A stretch of 10,346 nt of DNA from an uncultured Flavobacterium sp. (GCF_946479975.1 NZ_CAMLIX010000181.1:1-10346); one strand, 5' to 3'. Shown: positions 1 through 5,615, counted from the stretch's first letter. The notes: generated from the sequence alone by a model not told the origin. Made by a program: numbers and translations.

Positions 1-61
1 TTGCAACTATAAGACCCGTGCAAACTGCCATAAACAGTACGTTAGTTTTTGATAAATTCAT
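1..61 (-). CDS. N-terminus of a membrane protein, possibly an MFS transporter (partial)
   Basis: A minus-strand ORF starts at the ATG at 61-59 and runs off the left edge, so only 20 codons are visible: M-N-L-S-K-T-N-V-L-F-M-A-V-C-T-G-L-I-V-A. A short polar start followed by a hydrophobic run looks like the first transmembrane helix of an inner-membrane carrier. The ending T-G-L-I-V-A recalls MFS permeases whose first helix reads GLIVANLYY, but the diagnostic residues lie outside the window. It is the last visible gene of the minus-strand set, 112 nt after the kdgF-like gene. A TAnnTTTG box lies only 5 nt from the ATG, so it may also have its own promoter. A lipoprotein or another permease family cannot be excluded. 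Confidence 0.45.
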   Translation of the reverse strand, partial: MNLSKTNVLFMAVCTGLIVA

Positions 62-65
62 GCTG

Positions 66-73
66 CAAAAATA
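66..73 (-). promoter_or_regulatory. Candidate -7 box (TATTTTTG) next to the partial gene
   Basis: On the minus strand TATTTTTG matches the Bacteroidota -7 consensus TAnnTTTG and ends 4 nt before the ATG at 61. No TTG -33 element is found at 19 bp; only TTTC sits nearby, at 94-91. If used, transcription would begin at or next to the start codon, giving a leaderless or nearly leaderless mRNA. The AT-rich context makes a chance match possible. Confidence 0.3.
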
Positions 74-144
74 CCAATCTAATCTTAATTGAAACTTTAA
101 AAAAGTTATAAAATTTTTAAATTTAAGATCAGATTGGTATTTTT
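67..144. repeat. 21-bp inverted repeat with 36-nt spacer
   Basis: The arm at 67-87 is the reverse complement of 124-144 with one mismatch in 21 positions. The shared core reads ATACCAATCT on the left and AGATTGGTAT on the right. The spacer (88-123) is almost pure A/T. The repeat fills the gap between the kdgF-like gene and the partial gene, and the left arm overlaps the candidate -7 box. It could be a pair of operator sites for a repressor, a transcript hairpin that limits read-through into the downstream gene, or a small dispersed repeat. Confidence 0.7.
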
Positions 145-173
145 AAATTGCAATTTGATTGATTTTTAATGAT

Positions 174-521
174 TTAATAATTCAAAAAATCTTCTCTTGC
201 AGGACTAAAAACGTCTGTCAACATACCTGTTTCCAAACAAACAACTCCATGAATAGCATGTGGCGGAATGTAGAAACTGTCGCCTTCTTTTAAAGTCTGA
301 GTTACACCGCTAATGGTAACATCAAATTTACCGCTTGCGATATACGTTACTTGCGAATGATAATGTTCGTGTAAAGTTCCGATTCCTCCTTTTTCAAAAT
401 GAACATTTACAAGCATCACTCTCTCATCAAAAGCTAAAATCTTGCGTTTAATTCCTTCTCCAACTACTTCCCACTCGATTTCGTCTCCTTTTATAAACTT
501 TTTACTTGTCCCAATATTCAT
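174..521 (-). CDS. kdgF: KdgF-type cupin, unsaturated uronate ring-opening enzyme
   Basis: This 115-aa single-domain cupin resembles KdgF, which converts 4,5-unsaturated uronic acids, released by pectate or alginate lyases, into the linear keto form used by the later steps. The first cupin motif has the metal ligands H51-x-H53 with H55 and Q57 close by. The second motif is G80-D-S-F-Y-I-P-P-H-A-I-H91. The tail L-T-D103-V-F105-S-P-A-R109-E-D matches the D-x-F-x3-R pattern conserved in KdgF and implicated in catalysis. There is no signal peptide, so it should be cytoplasmic. The ATG lies 9 nt after the stop of the metallopeptidase gene, indicating one transcript. No lyase, KDG kinase or aldolase is visible nearby, so the substrate is inferred from the family only; another small cupin function remains possible. 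Confidence 0.75.
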   Translation of the reverse strand: MNIGTSKKFIKGDEIEWEVVGEGIKRKILAFDERVMLVNVHFEKGGIGTLHEHYHSQVTYIASGKFDVTISGVTQTLKEGDSFYIPPHAIHGVVCLETGMLTDVFSPAREDFLNY

Positions 522-530
522 ATCTTATTT

Positions 531-1406
531 TTATTTAATGCTTTTAAGGTCTTTCTCCATTAACTGTTTTCCTAAAATTAAATTGTTTCTCTCAAAATAT
601 TTTTCTAATTCTGTTAGTCTTTTTTTATTGTCATATTTGATCCCAAAATGTAATTTTCTCTGACAATTTGAACATAATCTAAGTGCGTGCTCATCCGTTT
701 CAGATAAGCTATTTGTTCCATTCATCACACAATCTGCAACAATGCAATGATACAAACCAAACATATGTCCAATTTCGTGAGAACAAATTTTCAGCAATCT
801 TTCCAGACACAAATTAAAATCTGCACCTTTTAAACTTTTGTCTTGTAATCTATAAATAGAACTTACCGCAATTCTGTCTCTATAAGACGCCAAACCAAAA
901 ACATAATTCCATTCAGGTTTCGGATACAAATCAACTTCAGTCAATGCCATTAATCCAATTCCGTTTTGAGGTTTTTCTTTCTTTAAAACACTGTCTAAAA
1001 TAAAACCTGCTAAAAATTGCTCATTTTGTTCTCTACCAATTCTTCTGGCATGTTTCGCAATAACATTATTGGAAACGTCTTTTAAAGTATTCGTTTTTAA
1101 CTGAAAAAATATTTCTAAATATTCACTAACCAATTCAATTTGTTTGACCTGCAAAGAATCAAATTGACCAATTGGCTGTAAATAAACAACATTGTTTTCT
1201 TTTGTTGGAATGGTATGTTTCGATTTAATAAACTGCTCAAAAGTCTGTCCTTTTTCTTGACGAGAATAAAGCCAATCTCCTGGTTTTGGTCGAAAAAGTT
1301 TGATATCATTTTCTGAAATATCTTCAAAATAATCATTCTTTTCACTTTTAGAATTGCAAGCAAAAAGAATCACAAAAACCAAAAAAAGAAGTTTCTTCAT
1401 AAACAT
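531..1406 (-). CDS. Archaemetzincin-like zinc metallopeptidase, lipoprotein
   Basis: A 291-aa putative M54 (archaemetzincin) peptidase. Its active-site region H210-E-I-G-H214-M-F-G-L-Y-H220-C221-x4-C226-x-M228-x16-C245-x2-C248 carries the metzincin zinc ligands, the Met-turn methionine and the four extra cysteines typical of archaemetzincins. Upstream, the stretch N-Y-V-F-G-L-A...R-I-A-V-S-S-I-Y-R-L (about 167-187) fits the family's central strands. The N-terminus M-K-K-L-L-F-L-V-F-V-I-L-F-A-C is a lipoprotein signal (C17), so the enzyme is predicted to be membrane-anchored outside the cytoplasm, whereas many family members are cytosolic. A TTG at 1409, the ATG at 1406 and the ATG at 1400 are all in frame. 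I use 1406 because it overlaps the upstream stop as TGATG; 1400 is equally plausible and gives a cleaner signal peptide. Substrate unknown. Confidence 0.85.
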   Translation of the reverse strand: MFMKKLLFLVFVILFACNSKSEKNDYFEDISENDIKLFRPKPGDWLYSRQEKGQTFEQFIKSKHTIPTKENNVVYLQPIGQFDSLQVKQIELVSEYLEIFFQLKTNTLKDVSNNVIAKHARRIGREQNEQFLAGFILDSVLKKEKPQNGIGLMALTEVDLYPKPEWNYVFGLASYRDRIAVSSIYRLQDKSLKGADFNLCLERLLKICSHEIGHMFGLYHCIVADCVMNGTNSLSETDEHALRLCSNCQRKLHFGIKYDNKKRLTELEKYFERNNLILGKQLMEKDLKSIK

Positions 1407-2278
1407 CAATGAATTAGATTTTTAGAAATAAAATCGTAACTCGATTTAATGCATTCAAAAGAATTGGAAGCAAAATTATTTTCCTGTTCTACAAAAAAAT
1501 GAATCATTCCAGATTGTTTTGCCGCTTCAAAAAAGGGTTTAAAATCAATTGTTCCTGAACCAACTTCGGTATTCAAATCAGTATTATTTTTATCTTTGTC
1601 TTTTACATGCCACATTTTAAAACGTCCCGGATTTTCTTTGAATAATTGTAAAGGATCATTTCCAGAATGAATTACCCAGTACAAATCCAATTCAAAAAAC
1701 ACTAAATCTTTATCAGTTTCCTTTAATAAAATTTCAAAACCTGTACTACCATCATGCTTTTTAAATTCAAAATCATGATTGTGGTACGCGAGTTTCAAAC
1801 CTGCTTTATGGCACATTTTTGCTGCTTCATTTAATCGGGAAGCAATCTTTTTATAATTTTCGATATTTCTAAAAGGTTCTTCGATCCACGGAACAGTTAA
1901 AAATTCATTTTTAAGAACCTTCGCTGCTTCAATTGATGCAATTAATTCGGTCGTATTTCCATCATATAAAAAACTTCCCAAATTATAATGTCCGCTGACT
2001 GCTTTTAAACTATTATCATCCAGAATCTTTTTCAACTCTTTTGGAGTTAAACCCCAAAATTGATCTTTGGTTGAAAAACCATACGTTTCGACAGTTGTGT
2101 AGCCCGCATTTGCTACTTTTTCTAAAGTTCCTTTTACATCTTTCGGAAGTTCTTCGCGAAGTGTATACAACTGTAATCCTATTTCTTTTTTATTCATTGA
2201 AAATGCAAATGATGGTGAGGCCAAAACAGCTGTTATGGCAAGACCTGTGGTTACGATAAAATTTCTTCTGCTGATCAT
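1406..2278 (-). CDS. Tat-exported sugar phosphate isomerase/epimerase-like TIM barrel
   Basis: A 290-aa member of the AP_endonuc_2/xylose-isomerase-like TIM-barrel superfamily. The N-terminus M-I-S-R-R-N-F-I-V followed by a hydrophobic stretch to about residue 26 is a twin-arginine signal, so the protein is probably exported folded to the periplasm. Mature-domain landmarks are G34-L-Q-L-Y-T-L, Y165-H-N-H-D-F-E-F172, E196-L-D198-L-Y-W201, M222-W-H224-V-K-D-K-D and V263-E264-Q-E-N. D198, H224 and E264 are candidate divalent-metal ligands. Despite the family name, an exported member is unlikely to act on sugar phosphates. Related exported proteins are associated with oxidised (3-keto) sugars or glycosides, which would be one possible role. 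The stop overlaps the metallopeptidase ATG by one base, and the start lies 29 nt after the flavoprotein stop. Family certain, reaction not. Confidence 0.85.
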   Translation of the reverse strand: MISRRNFIVTTGLAITAVLASPSFAFSMNKKEIGLQLYTLREELPKDVKGTLEKVANAGYTTVETYGFSTKDQFWGLTPKELKKILDDNSLKAVSGHYNLGSFLYDGNTTELIASIEAAKVLKNEFLTVPWIEEPFRNIENYKKIASRLNEAAKMCHKAGLKLAYHNHDFEFKKHDGSTGFEILLKETDKDLVFFELDLYWVIHSGNDPLQLFKENPGRFKMWHVKDKDKNNTDLNTEVGSGTIDFKPFFEAAKQSGMIHFFVEQENNFASNSFECIKSSYDFISKNLIH

Positions 2279-2307
2279 TTTATGCTAAATTTCAGAAAGT
2301 AAATATA

Positions 2308-2841
2308 TTATAAAAAATGATTCTCTATTTTTTTTGTGAAGTTTTGAAGTACGTTCGCCGTTTCCGAATCTGTAATTTCTCCCATCGAATTAATTTTCCC
2401 TCGTACACCCTGAATTAATAGAGTTGTTTCAGAATCACACGCTGCCTGAAGCGTTTTCATTATTAGCAAAAGCTGTTCATGTCCCATTTCTCCAGATGCT
2501 GACGCCGTTATCAAACCAGTCTTTTTATTCGAAAAAATTGTGGTGGAAACCAACCATTCCAAAGCATTTTTTAAACTTCCGGGAAGACTGAATACATATT
2601 CTGGAGTACAAATGATTATTCCATCTGCCTTTATAATTTTATTTCTAAAAGAAACGATTTGTTCTGGCGGATTATCGGTATCCAAATCCGGATTAAAATG
2701 TGGCAGCTGGTCTAAATCTTCAAATATTTCGAACTCAAATTCTGGTTTCAATTGACTTGAAATATATTTCAGAATTTTAAAATTACTTGAATCTTTTCTG
2801 GTACTACCCGATATAGCAAGTATTTTTACTTTTGATGACAT
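2308..2841 (-). CDS. NADPH-dependent FMN reductase-like flavoprotein
   Basis: This 177-aa protein has the flavodoxin-like fold of the NADPH-dependent FMN reductase family (FMN_red). The phosphate-binding loop is I10-S-G-S-T-R15-K-D-S-S-N20 after a short hydrophobic strand. The second signature is T79-P-E-Y-V-F-S-L-P-G-S-L-K-N-A-L-E-W96, where the isoalloxazine ring and the dimer interface usually lie. There is no signal peptide, so it is cytoplasmic. Relatives reduce flavins, quinones, azo compounds or chromate with NAD(P)H; the natural substrate cannot be told from sequence. It is the first gene of the tight minus-strand set ending at the left edge. The spacer before it contains a terminator hairpin for the preceding gene, and I see no TAnnTTTG box there, so its own promoter is not located. 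Confidence 0.88.
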   Translation of the reverse strand: MSSKVKILAISGSTRKDSSNFKILKYISSQLKPEFEFEIFEDLDQLPHFNPDLDTDNPPEQIVSFRNKIIKADGIIICTPEYVFSLPGSLKNALEWLVSTTIFSNKKTGLITASASGEMGHEQLLLIMKTLQAACDSETTLLIQGVRGKINSMGEITDSETANVLQNFTKKIENHFL

Positions 2842-2849
2842 ACTTATAA

Positions 2850-2891
2850 ATAAAAAATTCGTATTCTTAAATTAATTTAAAAATACGAATT
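2850..2891 (-). terminator. Intrinsic terminator of the small lipoprotein gene
   Basis: Positions 2856-2891 form a 36-bp palindrome with one mismatched pair (C2866). It is bounded by AATTCGTATT on the left and AATACGAATT on the right. Read on the minus strand, the stem runs straight into T6-A-T3 (2857-2848). It lies 20 nt after the lipoprotein stop and just upstream of the flavoprotein ATG. The stem is AT-rich, so it may terminate only partially and let some transcripts continue. Confidence 0.6.
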
Positions 2892-2911
2892 ACTTATAAT
2901 ATCGGTAAAAT

Positions 2912-3268
2912 TTATTTTGAAGTCAACAAATTCATTCCTACCATCTTTTGAGAATCTATAGCTTGTGGCGGATAATTTTGTTTTTCTTGTCTGGTAGAAG
3001 ATACTTTTCCTTCTTTATTTATATAGACATAATTGTAGCGCCAGTAATTTTGTCCAGCTGATGAATCATCAGAATGATTTTTGGTAAAAACTTGGTCAGC
3101 ATACACAAAGATTTCTCCATTTTCATTGTTACTTAAAACTCTTACTGGGTTTCCCAAGGTTTTAAGTACATTTGACTTTGCTTCTCCTACATCGACAGTA
3201 GCAGAATTAACACTTGCACAAGACACAGCGAGGGCAAGCATTGTAGACAATAGTAATGTTTTTTTCAT
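2912..3268 (-). CDS. Small BamE/SmpA-like lipoprotein
   Basis: A 118-aa protein beginning M-K-K-T-L-L-L-S-T-M-L-A-L-A-V-S-C17-A-S, a clear lipoprotein signal with lipobox A-V-S-C. The mature part has D26-V-G-E-A-K-S-N-V-L-K-T-L-G-N-P41, then a strand rich in aromatic residues (G51-E-I-F-V-Y-A) and a second one (about 74-88, Y-W-R-Y-N-Y-V-Y-I-N-K-E-G-K-V). The 'V-x-x-x-L-G-x-P' turn followed by two antiparallel strands is the layout of the small BamE/SmpA-OmlA-like fold. That family includes an outer-membrane assembly factor but also many unrelated small periplasmic proteins, so a role in assembly is not implied. It is monocistronic or weakly linked to the genes downstream, given the hairpin after its stop. 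Confidence 0.75.
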   Translation of the reverse strand: MKKTLLLSTMLALAVSCASVNSATVDVGEAKSNVLKTLGNPVRVLSNNENGEIFVYADQVFTKNHSDDSSAGQNYWRYNYVYINKEGKVSSTRQEKQNYPPQAIDSQKMVGMNLLTSK

Positions 3269-3484
3269 AATAAGCTGGATTTATGTTTTTGAACTTGGTG
3301 GTATTCATGAAATTAGGTGGTGCAATAATACCTAAAGTTACCGTTTTTCGTTTTACACAATTCACGAACTATGTTATATAATTAATATTTTGTTTGCTAA
3401 AATCTTAATTTCATTAGAAAAATTCAACAACTATCAAAATACAAACTGCATGTTCATTTTATGAAATCACGAGATATTTACTTG

Positions 3485-3492
3485 TATCTTTG
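3485..3492 (+). promoter_or_regulatory. Candidate -7 box (TATCTTTG) for trmD
   Basis: TATCTTTG matches TAnnTTTG and lies 24 nt upstream of the trmD ATG, giving a short leader of about 20 nt. No TTG is found at the preferred 19-bp distance upstream, so only half of the promoter is recognisable. Confidence 0.45.
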
Positions 3493-3516
3493 CAGACAAG
3501 AAATTATTGAACAGAA

Positions 3517-4197
3517 ATGCGAATTGACATTATTACACTTTTACCTGAATTATTAAGAAGTCCGTTTGAGGCTTCGATTATGAAACGTGCCATTGACAAA
3601 GGTTTGGTTGAAGTTCATTTTCACAACCTTCGTGATTACAGCACCAATCGTCAAAAAAGTGTTGATGACTATCCTTTCGGAGGAGGAGCGGGAATGGTTA
3701 TGACGATTCAGCCTATTGACGATTGTATAACACATTTAAAAAGTCAGCGCGAATATGATGAAATCATATATATGTCGCCTGATGGAGAAACTCTAAATCA
3801 GAAAATGGCAAATAAAATGTCGATGTATGAAAACATTATCATTTTATGCGGTCATTATAAAGGTGTTGACCAAAGAGTGAGAGATCATTTTATTACAAAA
3901 GAAATCTCAATTGGCGATTACGTTTTATCTGGCGGAGAATTGGGCGCTTTGGTTTTATCTGATGCCTTAATCCGATTAATTCCAGGCGTTTTAAGCGACG
4001 AAACTTCAGCATTAACAGACAGTTTTCAAGATAATTTATTATCAGGACCTATATATACAAGACCTGCAGATTATAAAGGATGGAAAGTTCCCGAAGTTTT
4101 AACCAGCGGACATTTTGCCAAAATCGATAAATGGCGCGAAGATATGGCGTTTGAACATACTAAAAACAGACGTCCAGATTTACTAGAAGGAAATTAA
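3517..4197 (+). CDS. trmD: tRNA (guanine-N1)-methyltransferase TrmD
   Basis: TrmD is a cytoplasmic SPOUT-class enzyme that uses S-adenosylmethionine to make m1G37 next to the anticodon, which prevents frameshifting. The 226-aa length is slightly short for the family, but all landmarks are present. They are the N-terminal strand [11 protein letters not shown], the P53-F-G-G-G-A-G-M60 loop, the trefoil-knot cofactor segment I109[11 protein letters not shown]120 and the G133-D-Y-V-L-S-G-G-E141 loop. They continue with R153-L-I-P-G-V-L, and T167-D168-S-F with the presumed general base D168, followed by a C-terminal helical domain (W190 onward) that holds tRNA. In many bacteria trmD is followed directly by rplS; here a minus-strand gene lies between them. 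The ATG has no evident Shine-Dalgarno sequence. Confidence 0.97.
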   Translation: MRIDIITLLPELLRSPFEASIMKRAIDKGLVEVHFHNLRDYSTNRQKSVDDYPFGGGAGMVMTIQPIDDCITHLKSQREYDEIIYMSPDGETLNQKMANKMSMYENIIILCGHYKGVDQRVRDHFITKEISIGDYVLSGGELGALVLSDALIRLIPGVLSDETSALTDSFQDNLLSGPIYTRPADYKGWKVPEVLTSGHFAKIDKWREDMAFEHTKNRRPDLLEGN

Positions 4198-4212
4198 AAA
4201 AGTATTCAGTCG

Positions 4213-4247
4213 CAGTTTTCAGTTTTCAGTTCTAGGACTGAAAACTG
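4213..4247. repeat. CAGTTTTCAGT hairpin repeat between convergent genes
   Basis: Perfect 11-bp arms (CAGTTTTCAGT at 4220-4230 and ACTGAAAACTG at 4237-4247) enclose a 6-nt loop. An extra overlapping copy of CAGTTTTCAG begins at 4213, so alternative pairings exist. It sits between the convergent ends of trmD and the minus-strand gene (stop at 4258), where a bidirectional terminator would be useful. Neither side has a T-tract, however, so termination would not be classical. The repeated CAGT units suggest a dispersed intergenic repeat. Confidence 0.6.
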
Positions 4248-4257
4248 TGAATATAAA

Positions 4258-4998
4258 TTATCCATCGTAGTTCATAGAAACGATTGTTTTGTTTTTTAGT
4301 TCGATATCTAGAATATGATCTTGAGAAAAATGATCTCCAACTGAAATTAATGTTTCCATATTTCCAGAACTATTAATTGTAAGCTGCATTTTGTAAATTT
4401 CCAAATCATCATACCAGTCATCATCGGCTATTTGGTTGGTAAAATCGTTATTTGCATTGTAAAATTGGATCAATTCTTCTTTACAATCTCCCAACCAGTA
4501 AATATGATCAATAATTTTTTCTGAATAACTTGTAAAATCGTTGTCAGGAATGTAAATCGAAATTTCTCCTATTTTAATTTTATTAAAGATTACCGCTTTA
4601 TTGGCTTCTACTTTTAGCTGTATCCTATTTTCTTCTTTTATAACTAAAAAATCATTTAAGGTAAGCTTACTCAGATGTTGCTTTTCGCGATATTTTCTTA
4701 GATCTTTTATAATAAAATTGTTTGCGTGCGATTTTGCTTTTTGCTCTAAAACATACAATTTAGAGGCATCTTTAGAATTTTTCTCATCTGCTACTTCTTT
4801 AAAAACTTCGTAAGCCGATTTATGAAAGCCTAAAAGTATATAAACGTTTGACAAAACAAGATTGTCATCTTTTGTTCTTTCTAAACTTTCAAGTTCATAT
4901 AATAAATCGTACATCTTTTCCAGACTTTCTTTTGAGCCATTCGATTTTCTAAATTCATTAGAAAACTCGATGTATTCTTTCATATAATTTTTATCCAT
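4258..4998 (-). CDS. Hypothetical protein, helical N-terminus plus strand-rich C-terminal domain
   Basis: I do not recognise this 246-aa protein. There is no signal peptide or membrane segment, and it is rich in charged residues, so it is probably cytoplasmic. Residues 1-110 look all-helical, with a repeat-like pattern (S25-L-E-K-M-Y-D-L-L-Y-E-L, then L47-V-L-S-N-V-Y-I-L-L-G-F-H-K-S-A-Y-E-V-F-K-E-V) similar to one or two TPR-like hairpins. The rest is strand-rich: F138-N-K-I-K-I-G-E-I-S-I-Y-I-P, an acidic D-D-D-W-Y-D-D segment near 197-203, and a C-terminal G-D-H-F-S-Q-D-H-I-L-D-I-E-L ending M-N-Y-D-G. Similar compact domains occur in uncharacterised DUF families and in immunity proteins, but no match can be claimed. 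The ATG at 4998 is chosen because a TAnnTTTG box lies 33 nt upstream; M6 at 4983 is an alternative. It interrupts the trmD-rplS neighbourhood on the opposite strand. Confidence 0.8.
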   Translation of the reverse strand: MDKNYMKEYIEFSNEFRKSNGSKESLEKMYDLLYELESLERTKDDNLVLSNVYILLGFHKSAYEVFKEVADEKNSKDASKLYVLEQKAKSHANNFIIKDLRKYREKQHLSKLTLNDFLVIKEENRIQLKVEANKAVIFNKIKIGEISIYIPDNDFTSYSEKIIDHIYWLGDCKEELIQFYNANNDFTNQIADDDWYDDLEIYKMQLTINSSGNMETLISVGDHFSQDHILDIELKNKTIVSMNYDG

Positions 4999-5031
4999 TT
5001 AAATTTTAGTTACAACTACAATGCATTAATA

Positions 5032-5039
5032 CAAATATA
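5032..5039 (-). promoter_or_regulatory. Candidate -7 box (TATATTTG) for the hypothetical gene
   Basis: On the minus strand TATATTTG is an exact TAnnTTTG match, 33 nt upstream of the ATG at 4998, giving a leader of about 30 nt. The position where a TTG -33 element is expected (near 5059-5061) is not TTG, so support is from the -7 box alone. Confidence 0.4.
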
Positions 5040-5081
5040 AGATTTCACTTATTATTTAATAAAGAATAAATTTCAAATTTT

Positions 5082-5137
5082 ATAAATTCCAAATTCCAAT
5101 CAATCAACTAGTTAAGAAATTGGAATTTGGAATTTAT
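5082..5137. repeat. 19-bp perfect inverted repeat upstream of the rplS promoter
   Basis: The arm ATAAATTCCAAATTCCAAT (5082-5100) is repeated exactly in inverted form at 5119-5137, with an 18-nt spacer. Each arm itself contains a tandem AATTCC unit. It is followed on the plus strand by T-rich sequence, but no plus-strand gene ends here, so it is not an obvious terminator. It lies between two divergent promoters and ends 5 nt before the rplS -33 element. It could be a regulator site, a block to read-through into rplS, or a dispersed repeat. Confidence 0.75.
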
Positions 5138-5142
5138 TTTTA

Positions 5143-5172
5143 TTGGATTTTAATTTTTTTTCTCTACATTTG
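5143..5172 (+). promoter_or_regulatory. Housekeeping promoter of rplS (TTG-19-TACATTTG)
   Basis: TTG at 5143-5145, a 19-bp spacer and TACATTTG at 5165-5172 match the Bacteroidota primary-sigma consensus TTG-N19-TAnnTTTG in every fixed position. This is the best promoter in the window and suits a ribosomal protein gene. The start point is expected around 5176-5180, leaving a leader of roughly 70 nt. Confidence 0.75.
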
Positions 5173-5176
5173 CACC

Positions 5177-5245
5177 CGAATTTGACCAACCTCTGGCGAG
5201 ATCCGTGAATGTTGTTCTAATATAAAAACCATAATTTAAATTATC
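5177..5245 (+). promoter_or_regulatory. rplS 5' leader, possible L19 autoregulatory element
   Basis: The transcript between the predicted start point and the ATG is about 70 nt. Its core (about 5184-5215) is much less AT-rich than the flanks (GACCAACCTCTGGCGAGATC then CGTGAATGTTG). CAAC (5187-5190) can pair with GTTG (5211-5214), and a small TCT-GGCG-AGA hairpin fits inside. A 14-bp palindrome ATAATTTAAATTAT (5231-5244) abuts the start codon and could hide it. Several ribosomal protein genes carry leaders bound by their own product. That this is one is an inference from position and composition; the pairings are short. Confidence 0.35.
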
Positions 5246-5596
5246 ATGGCAGATTTATTAAAATTCGTTCAAGACGAATTCGTTGCTAGAAAAGATTTCC
5301 CTGTATTTGGAGCTGGAGACACAATCACAGTTTTCTACGAAATTAAAGAGGGTGAAAAAACAAGAACTCAGTTTTTTAAAGGAGTTGTTATTCAAAGAAG
5401 AGGTTCTGGAAACACAGAAACTTTTACTATTCGTAAAATGTCAGGAGCTATTGGAGTTGAGCGTATCTTCCCAGTAAACTTACCAGCTTTACAAAAAGTT
5501 GAAATCAACAAAAAAGGAGCTGTACGTAGAGCTAGAATTTTCTACTTCAGACAACTTACTGGTAAAAAAGCTAAGATTAGAGATAAAAGAAGATAA
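5246..5596 (+). CDS. rplS: Large ribosomal subunit protein bL19
   Basis: bL19 binds 23S rRNA at the interface with the 30S subunit and contributes to inter-subunit bridges. The 116-aa sequence shows the family pattern: an N-terminal helix (M-A-D-L-L-K-F-V-Q-D-E-F), the motif F21-G-A-G-D-T-I-T-V-F-Y-E-I-K-E-G-E-K-T-R, then Q42-F-F-K-G-V-V-I-Q-R-R-G-S-G. These are followed by F59-T-I-R-K-M-S-G-A-I-G-V-E-R-I-F and the basic tail V-R-R-A-R-I-F-Y-F-R...G-K-K-A-K-I-R-D-K-R-R. It is transcribed as a single gene, with its own consensus promoter and a strong terminator 20 nt after the stop. There is no Shine-Dalgarno sequence; the A/T-rich sequence before the ATG is usual for this phylum. Confidence 0.98.
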   Translation: MADLLKFVQDEFVARKDFPVFGAGDTITVFYEIKEGEKTRTQFFKGVVIQRRGSGNTETFTIRKMSGAIGVERIFPVNLPALQKVEINKKGAVRRARIFYFRQLTGKKAKIRDKRR

Positions 5597-5615
5597 TCAT
5601 TTATCTAAATGTTAT

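Noticed and set aside
442..663. Plus-strand open frame over the kdgF-like and metallopeptidase genes
   Set aside because: It is antisense to two well-supported genes, its translation is low-complexity and hydrophobic, and it matches no family.
3323..3330. TATTATTG on the minus strand as promoter of the small lipoprotein
   Set aside because: It differs from TAnnTTTG at one fixed position and has no TTG at 19 bp, in an AT-rich spacer where such matches are expected by chance.
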